A stretch of DNA of 64,000 nt from Nitrospiraceae bacterium (GCA_020347665.1 CP070737.1:2082223-2146222), one strand, 5' to 3'; positions 10,013-18,676 are shown, counted from the stretch's first letter. Made by a program: numbers and translations. The notes: generated from the letters alone by a model not told the origin.

Positions 10013-10975
10013 TTACCCCTCCTTTCCCTCTACACTGATTATTTCCTCGACGCCTCCCATGGTCACTGTCTCTTCTGCCGGCAAGGATTCGGTCTCCAGG
10101 GGGAAAGGGGAATATTTGTTTAGTGCGCCTATTACATTCTTCGGGGTGAGTGAACTGTGGGTATCATGATCTATTATCATGACGGGTGCAAGCGCGCAGC
10201 AGCCGAGGCACCGAACAGCTTCAAGTGAAAACACCCTGTCTTCGGTTGTCTCTCCAACATCTATTTTAAGTACATTCTTGATCTTGTTTAAAACTGAATC
10301 AATACCTTTTACGTAACAGGCGGTACCGAGGCAGACATTAATAGTATGGTCACCGCGGGGCTTCATCGTAAAGAAGGAATAGAAAGATACAATACTGTGG
10401 ATCTCTGCCGGGGGAATATGCAGTCCTCGTGCAATACGTTTCTGCACGAACGGAGGCAGATACCCCACGATCTCCTGACAGCGTTGCAGCACGGGAATTG
10501 AACTGCCGGGCTTATCTTTATAGGAATAAATTATCCGATCAATCTCGGCGAGCATGGATGGGGGGAATGCTTCAGCGACAGTATCTTTTTCGGGTTTCTT
10601 GTCGACCACCCACTGCTCAGCCCTTTTGGTTACGTCAAGCAGTACCGCCGGTGTGAACGGCTTTGGTACATAGTCGATTATCCCTATTTCAAGTGCATCT
10701 TTCATCGTTTCCTGTGACGGATACCCGGTTATGATGACGATTCCCAGTGAAGGTTTTGAATTCTTGATCCATCTGATCAGGGTAATACCATCCACTTCCG
10801 GCATCTTAAGATCGGTAAAGACGAGGTCATAGTCATTATGCTCAATCTTCATTATTGCTTCTCTTCCCCCGAGCGCACCGTCAATGGAATACCCCACACC
10901 CTTCAAGATTCTTTCAGCACTTTTTATTACGACTGCTTCGTCATCAACAATGAGAATGTTCGGTCCCTCTGCCAT
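10013..10975 (-). CDS. Response-regulator receiver fused to NuoE-like 2Fe-2S subunit
   Basis: This 320-residue fusion begins with a complete receiver domain (about 5-122; acidic pocket D11/D12, phosphoacceptor D55, T83, K105 in VPKPF). A linker leads to a NuoE/HndA-type thioredoxin-like 2Fe-2S domain (about 143-290) with all four cluster cysteines, C215-x4-C220 and C256-x3-C260. NuoE normally relays electrons from FMN in NuoF and has no receiver. The gene is directly followed by the NuoF-like subunit (1-nt gap), so this is the NuoE component of that complex with a phosphorylatable module attached. Phosphorylation by the upstream kinase could change electron transfer or assembly; this is inference. 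Confidence 0.88.
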   Translation of the reverse strand: MAEGPNILIVDDEAVVIKSAERILKGVGYSIDGALGGREAIMKIEHNDYDLVFTDLKMPEVDGITLIRWIKNSKPSLGIVIITGYPSQETMKDALEIGIIDYVPKPFTPAVLLDVTKRAEQWVVDKKPEKDTVAEAFPPSMLAEIDRIIYSYKDKPGSSIPVLQRCQEIVGYLPPFVQKRIARGLHIPPAEIHSIVSFYSFFTMKPRGDHTINVCLGTACYVKGIDSVLNKIKNVLKIDVGETTEDRVFSLEAVRCLGCCALAPVMIIDHDTHSSLTPKNVIGALNKYSPFPLETESLPAEETVTMGGVEEIISVEGKEG

Positions 10976-10996
10976 CGAATCCTCCTCGTGAATTAT

Positions 10997-11764
10997 TTAA
11001 AGGGTTAACGGTTGAATTCGCGCAAGCCAGAGAAGCCACCCTTCACTCAAGTTGTCCTGAACAAGGGCACTGACTGCTGTATTTGCCTGGTGGTTCAGTT
11101 CAACGACCGTGCCGTTCATTGGAGAGACGAGATCTTCTGTCTGACCTTCGCCCGACAGTACTTTTCCAAATGCCTCTCCTGCAGCAACCAGTTCGAGCTC
11201 TTCCGGAAGATCTATGTACATAAGCTGTCCACTCAGGAGCCAGTAACGGATATCACATCCGATTTCCCACAGGCCGTTTCTTGTTGGCCGCGCCCAGGTA
11301 CCTTCTTTATAGAAGATAACGGGATTTTCAGCGTCTCTGAGAGATACGATCTCATTTCTGAATTCATCGATGAATGCCTTTCTCAGTATCCATCCCCGTT
11401 TATCAAAAACCCGTTTTGCGACATTCATCATAAACTCGGGCGTAAAAGGCTTTTCTATATATTCAAAAGCTCCAAGCTTTACCGATTCCTTTGCATCTTC
11501 AAGATTTGGGTAGCCAGTAATGAGCACTACATCCAGTTCAGGCTGTACGCTTTTTGACTCCTGCAAAACCGTGATACCGCTTATATCAGGCAGTCTTATA
11601 TCAGATATCAGCAGGTCGAACGCTTCGCTCGACACCTTCTTAATCGCGTCCTCGCCCTTTTCAGCAGTGATGATCGAATATCCATCTGCACCGAGGATCC
11701 TTTTGCAGCTCAGTGTGACGACAGGGTCATCATCGAGGACTAATATTTTTCCTTTCTTTTCCAT
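10997..11764 (-). CDS. Receiver domain fused to a glycine-cleavage H-protein-like domain lacking the lipoyl lysine
   Basis: This 255-residue protein has a receiver domain at 5-122 (D55 phosphoacceptor in LLISDIRLPD, T83, K105 in IEKPF). Residues about 158-252 resemble GcvH: IRYWLLSGQLMYIDLPEE, AAGEAFGKV, LVSPMNGTVVELN and EGWLLWL match the barrel-sandwich hybrid of the H protein. The loop that should present the lipoylated lysine reads LSGEGQTED, with no lysine, so classical lipoylation is not possible. It is the first gene behind the -24/-12 promoter, with GGAGGTC ahead of its ATG, and lies 21 nt from the receiver/NuoE gene. No glycine cleavage genes are nearby, so a regulatory or scaffold role is more likely than glycine metabolism. 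Confidence 0.82.
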   Translation of the reverse strand: MEKKGKILVLDDDPVVTLSCKRILGADGYSIITAEKGEDAIKKVSSEAFDLLISDIRLPDISGITVLQESKSVQPELDVVLITGYPNLEDAKESVKLGAFEYIEKPFTPEFMMNVAKRVFDKRGWILRKAFIDEFRNEIVSLRDAENPVIFYKEGTWARPTRNGLWEIGCDIRYWLLSGQLMYIDLPEELELVAAGEAFGKVLSGEGQTEDLVSPMNGTVVELNHQANTAVSALVQDNLSEGWLLWLARIQPLTL

Positions 11765-11815
11765 AATTGACCTCCGTAAAATTTATTTCTTGAAACCCTG
11801 TTCACACTCTTGAAA

Positions 11816-11831
11816 TGCAAAAACGATGCCG
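11816..11831 (-). promoter_or_regulatory. Sigma-54 (-24/-12) promoter of the receiver/redox operon
   Basis: The minus strand reads CGGCATCGTTTTTGCA, with GG and GC exactly 12 nt apart as in the TGGCACG-N4-TTGCA consensus. It would start transcription near 11805, about 40 nt before the ATG at 11764, which has a good ribosome-binding site. An NtrC-type activator gene lies immediately upstream. Confidence 0.72.
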
Positions 11832-11902
11832 TACGGGAAAATCATTTAAAAACAAAGTGAAGGGAAATCTTCATGGAAAAGGACTATAAAACCCACGGCA
11901 TT

Positions 11903-11923
11903 GTGTATAGAACTGCTATACAC
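11903..11923. promoter_or_regulatory. Perfect inverted repeat, probable activator (UAS) site
   Basis: GTGTATAG-AACTG-CTATACAC is an 8-bp perfect palindrome with a 5-nt spacer. It is centred about 100 bp upstream of the -24/-12 promoter, the usual distance for an NtrC-family activator enhancer. No other palindrome of this quality was seen in the 367-bp gap (11765-12131). Confidence 0.62.
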
Positions 11924-12131
11924 GTCGAGCGGTTTTCAGATTACGGAATGCTGATACGAGTACGGCAACAAATCGGATCATGAGTGATGTATGAGAACCA
12001 TTACATTTCCAGAACAGGTTGATCACACAAGATTTTTTTGTTCGGAAGGCATAAACACCGCGGGCAGAAGCGGTATCGTGATACAGCCGAAAAGAACTGC
12101 TTTTCCCAGTGTATTGAAAGACTATACAGCC

Positions 12132-13547
12132 TCAGACTGATTTCGGCATGGTTTTGCGGATATTATACTTTTTCAGGAGTGCGTGGAAGTTCGGTCTCTG
12201 CATCTGCACATCTGCGGCTGCCTTTGATATGTTCCAGCGGTTTCTCTTGAGTGCCTCCATAAGAAAGGTCTTCTCAACCTCTTCAACGGATTTATCTCGC
12301 AGAGTCTTCTTCATTTCTTTGAGTGCGTGTATGGTCATCGGGACTTCTCCCAGGGGTTCTTCAATGAGTGCTGCAAAATGTTCAGGCCTCACATTTCTTC
12401 CCTGGCACATGATAACGGCTCGTTGAATCGTGTTTTCCAGCTGTCTGACGTTTCCCGGCCAGTCGAAACTTACGAGTATCCTCATTGCGTCAGCGGTAAT
12501 ATGGGTGACCTTTTTCTCGATTTCACTGCTGTACTTCTGAAGGAAATGATATGCAAGATGCGGGATATCTTCTTTCCGTTCGCGTAACGCAGGTATGTGA
12601 ATAGGGAAAATATTTAGCCGGTAGAAGAAATCTTCCCTGAATTCACCTTTTCTGGTCATCTCCTGCAGATTCTTGTTTGTTGCTGAGATGAATCTGATAT
12701 CAACCCGGCGCGATGTTTTCTCGCCGACAGGCCGAAATTCACGCTCCTGTAGAACTCTAAGCAATTTGGCCTGTGTCGTAACGTCCAGATTTCCTATTTC
12801 ATCGAAAAAGATCGTGCCGTTGTTCGCCATATCGATGAGACCTTTTTTCTTTTCAGCAGCTCCCGTAAAGGCGCCTTTTGCGTGTCCGAATAATTCTGAT
12901 TCAATGAGGGTATTCGGGATGGTAACACAATCAACCGTCACAAACGGCTGGTCTCTCCTGGAACTGTTATAATGTATCGCTTTGGCTATCAATTCTTTGC
13001 CGGTACCGCTTTCTCCTGTCAGCAGAACCGTGCTGCCGGTATTTGCAACCCTGGCAATCAGATAAAAAACTTTCTGTATAGACTGCGATACCCCTATAAT
13101 ATTGTCCAGCTTGTAGTGCTGAGAGAAATGCTCTCTTACGGATACATTTTCATTTAGCAGGTGTTTCCGTTCAAGTGCCCTGGAAACAACGGTCAATAAA
13201 TCGTCTGGTGCTATCGGTTTCTCGATATAATCAAAGGCTTCAAGCTTCATCGAATCCACGGCTGTCCGCGTTGAACCAAATCCCGTCAGAATGATTGCCT
13301 CGGTCTCGACCCATGTCTCTTTAATTCTCCTGAGTAGTTCAATGCCATCCATCCCCGGCATTTTCAGATCAATCACAACAAGGTCAAACACTCGTTGAGA
13401 GAGTATTTTGAGTGCATCCTTGCCATTCTGAGCCGTTTCGACGGTATATCCTTCAGGCTCGAGCACCTTCCTGCAACTGGTCCTTATTATGTCCTCATCA
13501 TCGATTATCAGTATTCTGGCTTTGCTCACGGCATCTTCCTTTGTCAT
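12132..13547 (-). CDS. Sigma-54-dependent NtrC-family response regulator
   Basis: This 471-residue activator has three domains: receiver (D60 in LVVIDLKMPG), AAA+ (Walker A GESGTGKE, the sigma-54 contact loop GAFTGA, Walker B in GTIFFDEIG) and a C-terminal Fis-type helix-turn-helix (NISKAAADVQMQRPNFH). The ATG at 13547 follows the lone receiver gene by one base; an in-frame start further upstream would run into that gene. Its position directly upstream of a -24/-12 promoter makes it the obvious activator of the receiver/NuoEFG-like operon. Phosphorylation by the adjacent histidine kinase is expected from the gene order. Confidence 0.93.
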   Translation of the reverse strand: MTKEDAVSKARILIIDDEDIIRTSCRKVLEPEGYTVETAQNGKDALKILSQRVFDLVVIDLKMPGMDGIELLRRIKETWVETEAIILTGFGSTRTAVDSMKLEAFDYIEKPIAPDDLLTVVSRALERKHLLNENVSVREHFSQHYKLDNIIGVSQSIQKVFYLIARVANTGSTVLLTGESGTGKELIAKAIHYNSSRRDQPFVTVDCVTIPNTLIESELFGHAKGAFTGAAEKKKGLIDMANNGTIFFDEIGNLDVTTQAKLLRVLQEREFRPVGEKTSRRVDIRFISATNKNLQEMTRKGEFREDFFYRLNIFPIHIPALRERKEDIPHLAYHFLQKYSSEIEKKVTHITADAMRILVSFDWPGNVRQLENTIQRAVIMCQGRNVRPEHFAALIEEPLGEVPMTIHALKEMKKTLRDKSVEEVEKTFLMEALKRNRWNISKAAADVQMQRPNFHALLKKYNIRKTMPKSV

Positions 13548-13548
13548 C

Positions 13549-13926
13549 CTACTGATCGCCCTTTCTGTTTCCCAATGCTTTAGAGACTGAGGAAATGAGT
13601 GCATCAGGAGAGAAGGGCTTCTCTATGTAGTCAAAAGCACCCAGCTGTACAGATTTGAGCGCATTTTCAACGGATTGATATCCTGTCATAATGATTACCT
13701 TCGTTTCTGGAAATTTATCCCTGACCTGTTTTAAAACTTCTATACCATCCATATCCGGCATCTTTATATCTGTCAGAACAAGATCGAATTTTTCTTCGTC
13801 TATCATTCTCAAGCCGTCCAGACTGCTCTGAGTCAGCCGCACTTCGTATCCGAGAGGAGAGAGGGTACGACTACAACTTCTTCTTACAATATCCTCATCG
13901 TCGATCACAAGTATTTTTCCTGTCAT
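13549..13926 (-). CDS. Single-domain response regulator (CheY-like)
   Basis: This is a 125-residue stand-alone receiver: acidic pair D9/D10, phosphoacceptor aspartate in FDLVLTDIKMPD, conserved Thr in IIMTGY and Lys in YIEKPF. It has no output domain. It lies 12 nt after the histidine kinase and 1 nt before the NtrC-type activator. With the receivers in the activator and the two fusion proteins, the cluster holds four closely similar receivers beside one kinase. It may act as a phosphate shuttle or sink; the sequence does not decide. Confidence 0.9.
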   Translation of the reverse strand: MTGKILVIDDEDIVRRSCSRTLSPLGYEVRLTQSSLDGLRMIDEEKFDLVLTDIKMPDMDGIEVLKQVRDKFPETKVIIMTGYQSVENALKSVQLGAFDYIEKPFSPDALISSVSKALGNRKGDQ

Positions 13927-13938
13927 AATCCTGTTTCC

Positions 13939-15504
13939 TTAATTGACGGGTAGTCTTATGAAAAAACTCGTTCCTTCCCCGAGTTCTGTTTTCAGAAGAA
14001 TTTCTCCGCCGTGCTCCTGGATTATGCCGTGACTGACAGCCAGACCCAGGCCGGTTCCTTTACCAACCGGTTTTGTTGTGAAAAATGGTTCAAAAAGCTT
14101 TGGAATATCTTCATCTCTGATACCTGGACCGGTGTCACTGAATTCTATTTCAACCAGGTGCTCCTTCTGTTCGTGTATCGATCTCGTTACTATTTTCATT
14201 GTTCCCACTTTCTCCATAGCGTCTGTGGCGTTCATGATCATGTTGAGAAATACCTGCTGCAGTTGAGATGCGTCTGCCGAGAGGAGGGGCAGGTGGTCCG
14301 CAAAGTCCGTGATAAATTGAATGTCAAAAAAATCAGCCTTGTTTCGTACAATATTTAATGTGCTTGTCACGACGTCATTAATATTTACAGAGGTTTTTTC
14401 TGAAGAAGATGCACGGGCAAAACCGAGGAGTCCCTTTATGATTGCCGAACAGCGGTTTGCCTGCTCAATAATAACATTGATATCCTCAAGCTCCTGTGAA
14501 CCGGATGGGAATTTTTCCCGTAATAGATGCCCAAAGGTCACAATTCCGGTCAAAGGACTGTTTATTTCATGAGCCACACCCGCAGCCATCCTTCCGAGAG
14601 AAGCCAGCTTTTCAGAATGGATCATCTGTGAATGAGCCTCTTTAATCTGTTCAGCCTCGTCCTGAACCTTTTTCTCAAGATCATGTCCCCAATCGAGCAG
14701 TTCTTTTTTTGCCTTTTTGAGATCGTATGTCATCGCATTGAAGGCCTGTGCGAGCGCACCGATCTCATCCTGCGTTTCAATCTTTAAACGGGAGTCAAGG
14801 TCTCCTCCTGCAACTTTCTCCATGCCCTCAGTCAGGAGGCTGACCGGTCTCGAGACAAGTCGTCGCAGTATTGAGAAAAGACTGATTGATATGACAAAAA
14901 GGAATCCCGCAACATATAATGCCATTGCGATACGCTGATTCCTGATGTCCGCATCAAGTTGAGCGAGAGATAAGTCAGCCTCTATCAGTCCCAGTACGCG
15001 CTGGTCTTCATGATGGATATGACAATCTGCTGTATAGCAGGCCGGTTCGTTATATATCGGCTTAACAATGTTCAACATTCTCGCCTGTCCAATTCTACTG
15101 ATCGAAGAACTCGGCGTGTCTTTCGGATGTTCCGTAACCGAATGACAACTGGTACAGATCGGCGAATTCTGGTCAACCATGGTGCCGATGTCTTCCTGGT
15201 TGGATGAGTATGTAATTTTGCCTTTTGAGTTGAACACGCGGACGTTTTTTACACCTTCTGCCGAACCAATTGATTCTATGGTTTCCTGTATAATGCTCCC
15301 CTGTGCCGTAAGCATACCGTAATGAGTGCTTCGATTTACCAAGTCTGAAAACGAATGTCCAAAATTTATGGAATTATTGACAAATGTTTTCTCCAGGTGA
15401 GTAAAAAGAAAATAACCGAACACAATGCTCCCGAAAACCATAAGTATGCCTATGGCAATAAAAAGCTTTGTGGACAATGAGTTTAAATAGTGCCTGAAAT
15501 GCAT
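13939..15504 (-). CDS. Membrane histidine kinase with periplasmic haem-c motifs
   Basis: This 521-residue sensor kinase has TM1 at about 13-33, a periplasmic domain at about 35-190, TM2 at about 192-211, a HAMP domain, a coiled coil, HisKA with phospho-acceptor H312 in [12 protein letters not shown], and an HATPase domain (N, G1, G2 boxes present). The periplasmic domain contains CTSCH (117-121), a canonical CxxCH haem-binding motif, and CYTADCH (156-162), an atypical Cx4CH with further histidines behind it. It probably senses redox state or a gas ligand through covalently bound haem. The start has GAGAGGG as ribosome-binding site. It heads the minus-strand cluster and is divergent from nuoA. 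Confidence 0.88.
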   Translation of the reverse strand: MHFRHYLNSLSTKLFIAIGILMVFGSIVFGYFLFTHLEKTFVNNSINFGHSFSDLVNRSTHYGMLTAQGSIIQETIESIGSAEGVKNVRVFNSKGKITYSSNQEDIGTMVDQNSPICTSCHSVTEHPKDTPSSSISRIGQARMLNIVKPIYNEPACYTADCHIHHEDQRVLGLIEADLSLAQLDADIRNQRIAMALYVAGFLFVISISLFSILRRLVSRPVSLLTEGMEKVAGGDLDSRLKIETQDEIGALAQAFNAMTYDLKKAKKELLDWGHDLEKKVQDEAEQIKEAHSQMIHSEKLASLGRMAAGVAHEINSPLTGIVTFGHLLREKFPSGSQELEDINVIIEQANRCSAIIKGLLGFARASSSEKTSVNINDVVTSTLNIVRNKADFFDIQFITDFADHLPLLSADASQLQQVFLNMIMNATDAMEKVGTMKIVTRSIHEQKEHLVEIEFSDTGPGIRDEDIPKLFEPFFTTKPVGKGTGLGLAVSHGIIQEHGGEILLKTELGEGTSFFIRLPVN

Positions 15505-15579
15505 CCCTCTCGTTATTTATATAACAGAAATGAAAAATAAATCAATAAAAAAGCTAAACCTGTAATTTTAATTTTTTTC

Positions 15580-15608
15580 TTGACATAATAGGGTATTTAT
15601 TTTATAAA
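15580..15608 (+). promoter_or_regulatory. Sigma-70 promoter of the nuo operon
   Basis: TTGACA (15580-15585), a 17-nt spacer and TATAAA (15603-15608) form a near-consensus promoter. The nuoA ATG at 15619 follows only 10 nt after the -10 box, so the transcript would have a leader of a few nucleotides at most. The divergent kinase gene shares this 114-bp region. Confidence 0.75.
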
Positions 15609-15618
15609 TTAAGGCGTC

Positions 15619-15990
15619 ATGCCTGGAACTTTTTTGCCGTCAACATACTTGCCGATACTAATTTTCTTAATGATTGCAACGGCTTTTGCGCTCGGAGCCC
15701 TGGTGGTGGGGTCGATTTTCAGACTGAAAAGGCCGTATGCGGAAAAACTTATGCCCTATGAATCAGGAAATCCGCCTGTTGGAGAACCACGGCAGCGGTT
15801 TTCCGTTAAATTCTATATCATTGCAATGCTTTTTGTGGTATTTGATGTGGAAGCTGTTTTTCTCTACCCGTGGGCCATTGTCTTTGACAAAATTGGCCTC
15901 TATGCGTTTATCGAAATGGTTATCTTTATCGTAATCCTATTTGTCGGATACATATATGCATGGAAGAAAGAGGCTTTTGTATGGGATTAA
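15619..15990 (+). CDS. nuoA: NADH-quinone oxidoreductase subunit A
   Basis: This 123-residue membrane subunit of complex I has three hydrophobic helices. Conserved segments [27 protein letters not shown] and [12 protein letters not shown] identify the NuoA/ND3 family, and the mobile loop lies between helices 1 and 2. It is the first gene of a complete nuoA-N operon behind a near-consensus promoter. The start is supported by alignment of the N-terminal helix with the family; a ribosome-binding site is poor (AAGG). Confidence 0.97.
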   Translation: MPGTFLPSTYLPILIFLMIATAFALGALVVGSIFRLKRPYAEKLMPYESGNPPVGEPRQRFSVKFYIIAMLFVVFDVEAVFLYPWAIVFDKIGLYAFIEMVIFIVILFVGYIYAWKKEAFVWD

Positions 15991-16508
15991 TTACAACGAA
16001 CACTACTCCTTCTGTTGTTGAGACTGAAGAGATACCCAAAATCGTATCTCCCAATATAATCGTTTCCTCGTTTGATCTGCTGATAAATTGGGCACGGCGG
16101 TCATCCCTCTGGCCAATGACCTTTGGACTGGCCTGCTGCGCTATCGAAATGATGGCGGTTTATGCGAGTCATAATGACCTGGACCGTATGGGAATTATAC
16201 CACGGGGGTCACCCCGTCAGTCTGATTTTATGTTTGTAGCGGGTACGGTTACGAAAAAGATGGCCGAAATCGTAAGGCGCGTCTATGATCAGATGCCCGA
16301 ACCGCGTTATGTGATATCGGTTGGGAGCTGTGCCTGCAGCGGTGGCATATTTAATACCTATAGTACGGTTCAGGGGTGTGACCGTTTTTTGCCTGTTGAT
16401 GTGTACATCCCGGGGTGTCCTCCTCGGCCAGAGGCCTTTATTGACGGCATTATAAAGCTTCAGGATAAGATCAAGCATGAACAGTTCAGGTGGAGCCGCT
16501 GGAGATAA
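15981..16508 (+). CDS. nuoB: NADH-quinone oxidoreductase subunit B
   Basis: This 175-residue peripheral-arm subunit carries the terminal 4Fe-4S cluster N2 near the quinone site. Cluster residues are visible as the tandem cysteines in [10 protein letters not shown], the cysteine in GSCACSGG and the cysteine in PGCPPRPEA. The ATG at 15981 has AGAGG upstream and overlaps the nuoA stop by 10 nt; a start at 15960 would lengthen the overlap and is less likely. Confidence 0.97.
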   Translation: MGLITTNTTPSVVETEEIPKIVSPNIIVSSFDLLINWARRSSLWPMTFGLACCAIEMMAVYASHNDLDRMGIIPRGSPRQSDFMFVAGTVTKKMAEIVRRVYDQMPEPRYVISVGSCACSGGIFNTYSTVQGCDRFLPVDVYIPGCPPRPEAFIDGIIKLQDKIKHEQFRWSRWR

Positions 16509-16572
16509 GCGTAGAAGGATGAAGTAAGACGTACATCTTTGAGATCAGAACAACAGAAACAATCATAGTAAG

Positions 16573-17106
16573 ATGGAACCGCTGAAAATTGCTGACAGAT
16601 TAAAAGAACGGTTCGCGGATGAAGTCCTTGAAGCAAAGGAATTCAGGGGACAAGTATCCGTTACGATAAAAAAGAACAAGCTCCTTGAGATATGCAATTA
16701 TCTTCACGATGATCAGGATCTCTTGTTCGACTATCTCGTTGATGTATGCGGTGTTGATTATCTTGGAAAGAAAGACAAGAGGTTCCAGGTCGTTTATCAT
16801 CTGTATTCAATGAGACATCGACACGCCTTACGGTTAAAAGCAGAGGTATCTGAGAACGACGCTGTTATCGATTCAGTAATGCCTGTTTGGGTTGGTGCCG
16901 ACTGGCATGAACGGGAGGCCTTTGACATGTTCGGTATTGTCTTCAGGGGACATCATGACCTGAGACGGGTGCTTATGCCTGAGGACTGGGAGGGGTATCC
17001 GTTGAGAAAAGACTATCCGCTCAAGGGTCCGGAAAAAGAGTGGCGGGGGTTCCTTGAGGTTCTCGAGAAGGGGCAGAAATTCAGGGAATTCCAATGGGAA
17101 GAATGA
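16573..17106 (+). CDS. nuoC: NADH-quinone oxidoreductase subunit C
   Basis: This 177-residue subunit of the 30-kDa family has the signature DWHEREAFDMFGIVF near residues 112-126 and the C-terminal DYPLKG. It has no cofactor and helps form the quinone-binding connection with NuoD, which is a separate gene here rather than a NuoCD fusion. It is separated from nuoB by 64 nt. Confidence 0.96.
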   Translation: MEPLKIADRLKERFADEVLEAKEFRGQVSVTIKKNKLLEICNYLHDDQDLLFDYLVDVCGVDYLGKKDKRFQVVYHLYSMRHRHALRLKAEVSENDAVIDSVMPVWVGADWHEREAFDMFGIVFRGHHDLRRVLMPEDWEGYPLRKDYPLKGPEKEWRGFLEVLEKGQKFREFQWEE

Positions 17107-17254
17107 AATAGTAGGCGATAAATCGCATAGCGCAAAGCGTCTGGCGCATAGCGAGAAAGACAGATCCAGACAAAGTAAGGAGTGAGGCGTCAACAGTGAA
17201 GACACGCTTAAGCTGGGCTTAAGGCAAAAACAAAAAACAAACACTAACGGAGTT
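17107..17254 (+). repeat. nuoC-nuoD spacer with CGCATAGCG-type repeats
   Basis: The 148-nt gap contains CGCATAGCG twice (17124-17132 and 17145-17153). A 23-nt block (17141-17163) recurs with 21 of 23 matches at 18627-18649 before nuoE. The gap is unusually long for this otherwise tight operon and has no ORF. Confidence 0.7.
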
Positions 17255-18454
17255 ATGGAAAACATAGAGCATCCAGAAAATACATTTGAGACAAGAGAGC
17301 TGAATGTTAATTTAGGGCCTCAGCATCCTGCAACGCACGGTGTGCTTCGTCTTATGCTGGATCTTGACGGAGAGGTAGTGAAAAGATGCACTCCGTATGT
17401 AGGATATCTCCACCGGGGTATTGAAAAGCTGGGAGAACACAGGACGTACTTCGCAGCCCTGCCACTCAGTGACCGGCTTGATTACATATCTTCCATGAAT
17501 AACAACGTCGGCTATGTTAATGCAGTTGAAAAGCTTTTCGGTATCGAGGCACCGGAACGGGCACAGTTTATCAGGACGATAGTGGCTGAGATGGGAAGGC
17601 TTTCGAGTCATATTGTATGGCTTGGCACGCATGTTCTCGATATCGGGGCAACGACACCTTTTCTCTACGCTATGAGAGAGCGGGAGACGATTCTGGATCT
17701 CTTCGAAATATTATGCGGGGCTCGGCTGACGGTCAGCTACCCGAGAATCGGCGGTGTCCGCAATGATGTAACACAGGAATTCCTTGATAGACTCTATGAA
17801 TTTGTCCTTGATTTCCCGAAGAGAATGGACGAATACGAAACACTGGTTACGCAGAACAGGATCTGGAAGGATAGGACAGTTGGCATCGGCGTCATATCAG
17901 CTGAAGAAGCAGTTAACTGGGGTCTTACCGGCGGTACGCTGAGAGGTTCAGGAGTACCCTATGATGTGAGAAAATTTTTTCCTTATGATGCCTATGACAA
18001 GGTTGATTTTGACGTTCCTATCGGTAAAAACGGAGATTGTTATGATCGTTATATCGTCAGGGTCGGCGAGATGAGACAGTCCAACCGGATCATACAGCAG
18101 TGTATAGAAAAATTGCCAAAGGGCCCGGTAATGGCTGAGGAAGCTAAATTCACGCTCCCGCCAAAGGATATGGTGCTTAAGGATATGGAACACCTCATAC
18201 ACCAGTTTGTTCTCATAACCAAAGGACCGTCGGTGGCTGAGGGAGAAGTGTATGTCAGCTCAGAGGTCCCCAAGGGAGAACTCGGCTTCTATTTTGTAAG
18301 TGATGGAACCGGGAAACCCTACAGGATGAGGGTACGCGCACCGTCTTTTGTGCATGCTTCAGTGCTTCCGAGACTGTGCGAAGACGGGCTGATTGCTGAT
18401 GTCATAGCAAATATCGGGACTATAGATATTGTCCTTGGAGAATGTGACAGATAA
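17255..18454 (+). CDS. nuoD: NADH-quinone oxidoreductase subunit D
   Basis: This 399-residue 49-kDa subunit is homologous to NiFe-hydrogenase large subunits without the metal centre. It starts with the hallmark [11 protein letters not shown] (about residues 19-29) and contains [13 protein letters not shown], a tyrosine/histidine quinone-site region, and a C-terminal DIVLGECDR ending at the family's usual point. It builds the quinone cavity with NuoB and NuoH. Confidence 0.98.
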   Translation: MENIEHPENTFETRELNVNLGPQHPATHGVLRLMLDLDGEVVKRCTPYVGYLHRGIEKLGEHRTYFAALPLSDRLDYISSMNNNVGYVNAVEKLFGIEAPERAQFIRTIVAEMGRLSSHIVWLGTHVLDIGATTPFLYAMRERETILDLFEILCGARLTVSYPRIGGVRNDVTQEFLDRLYEFVLDFPKRMDEYETLVTQNRIWKDRTVGIGVISAEEAVNWGLTGGTLRGSGVPYDVRKFFPYDAYDKVDFDVPIGKNGDCYDRYIVRVGEMRQSNRIIQQCIEKLPKGPVMAEEAKFTLPPKDMVLKDMEHLIHQFVLITKGPSVAEGEVYVSSEVPKGELGFYFVSDGTGKPYRMRVRAPSFVHASVLPRLCEDGLIADVIANIGTIDIVLGECDR

Positions 18455-18462
18455 ATAAGATA

Positions 18463-18575
18463 GGTTTAACCACCTATGGCGGGACGAGGTTAAGGCTGAG
18501 GATGAGAAAAAGAAGTAAATAATAAAGACAGGTTCACCCGCCTATGGCGGGTTGGGGTTCAGGTTAAGAAAAAGA
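18463..18575 (+). repeat. Tandem degenerate repeat with CCTATGGCGGG palindrome (nuoD-nuoE spacer)
   Basis: Two related blocks start at about 18463 and 18531. Each contains GGTT, CCTATGGCGGG, an AGGTTAAG element and AAAAAGA. The second holds a clean hairpin ACCCGCC-TAT-GGCGGGT (18536-18552). Downstream (18590-18660) come short TAGGCAGTAG/TAAGCAGTAAGCA units. None of this is coding. The repeats may be mobile-type intergenic repeats or mRNA-processing hairpins. Confidence 0.7.
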
Positions 18576-18626
18576 CAAAAGCAAAAACAGTAGGCAGTAG
18601 AAAGTAAGCAGTAAGCACAAAAGGGC

Positions 18627-18649
18627 CTGGCGCATAGCGAAAAATACAG
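18627..18649 (+). repeat. Second copy of the CTGGCGCATAGCGA repeat
   Basis: This 23-nt block matches 17141-17163 at 21 positions and lies 28 nt before the nuoE start. The two copies thus flank nuoD. Confidence 0.75.
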
Positions 18650-18676
18650 TAAGCAGAAAGAAATAAAGAATATTTT

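Noticed and set aside
5624-10975. NAD-dependent formate dehydrogenase (Fds/Fdh type)
   Set aside because: The gene order and cluster set fit, but the catalytic Cys/SeCys-His is replaced and no fdhD-like gene is present. I keep the neutral NuoEFG-like label.
18536-18552. Rho-independent terminator inside the nuo operon
   Set aside because: The hairpin is good but no T-run follows, and the downstream nuo genes are clearly part of the same operon. I treat it as a repeat element.
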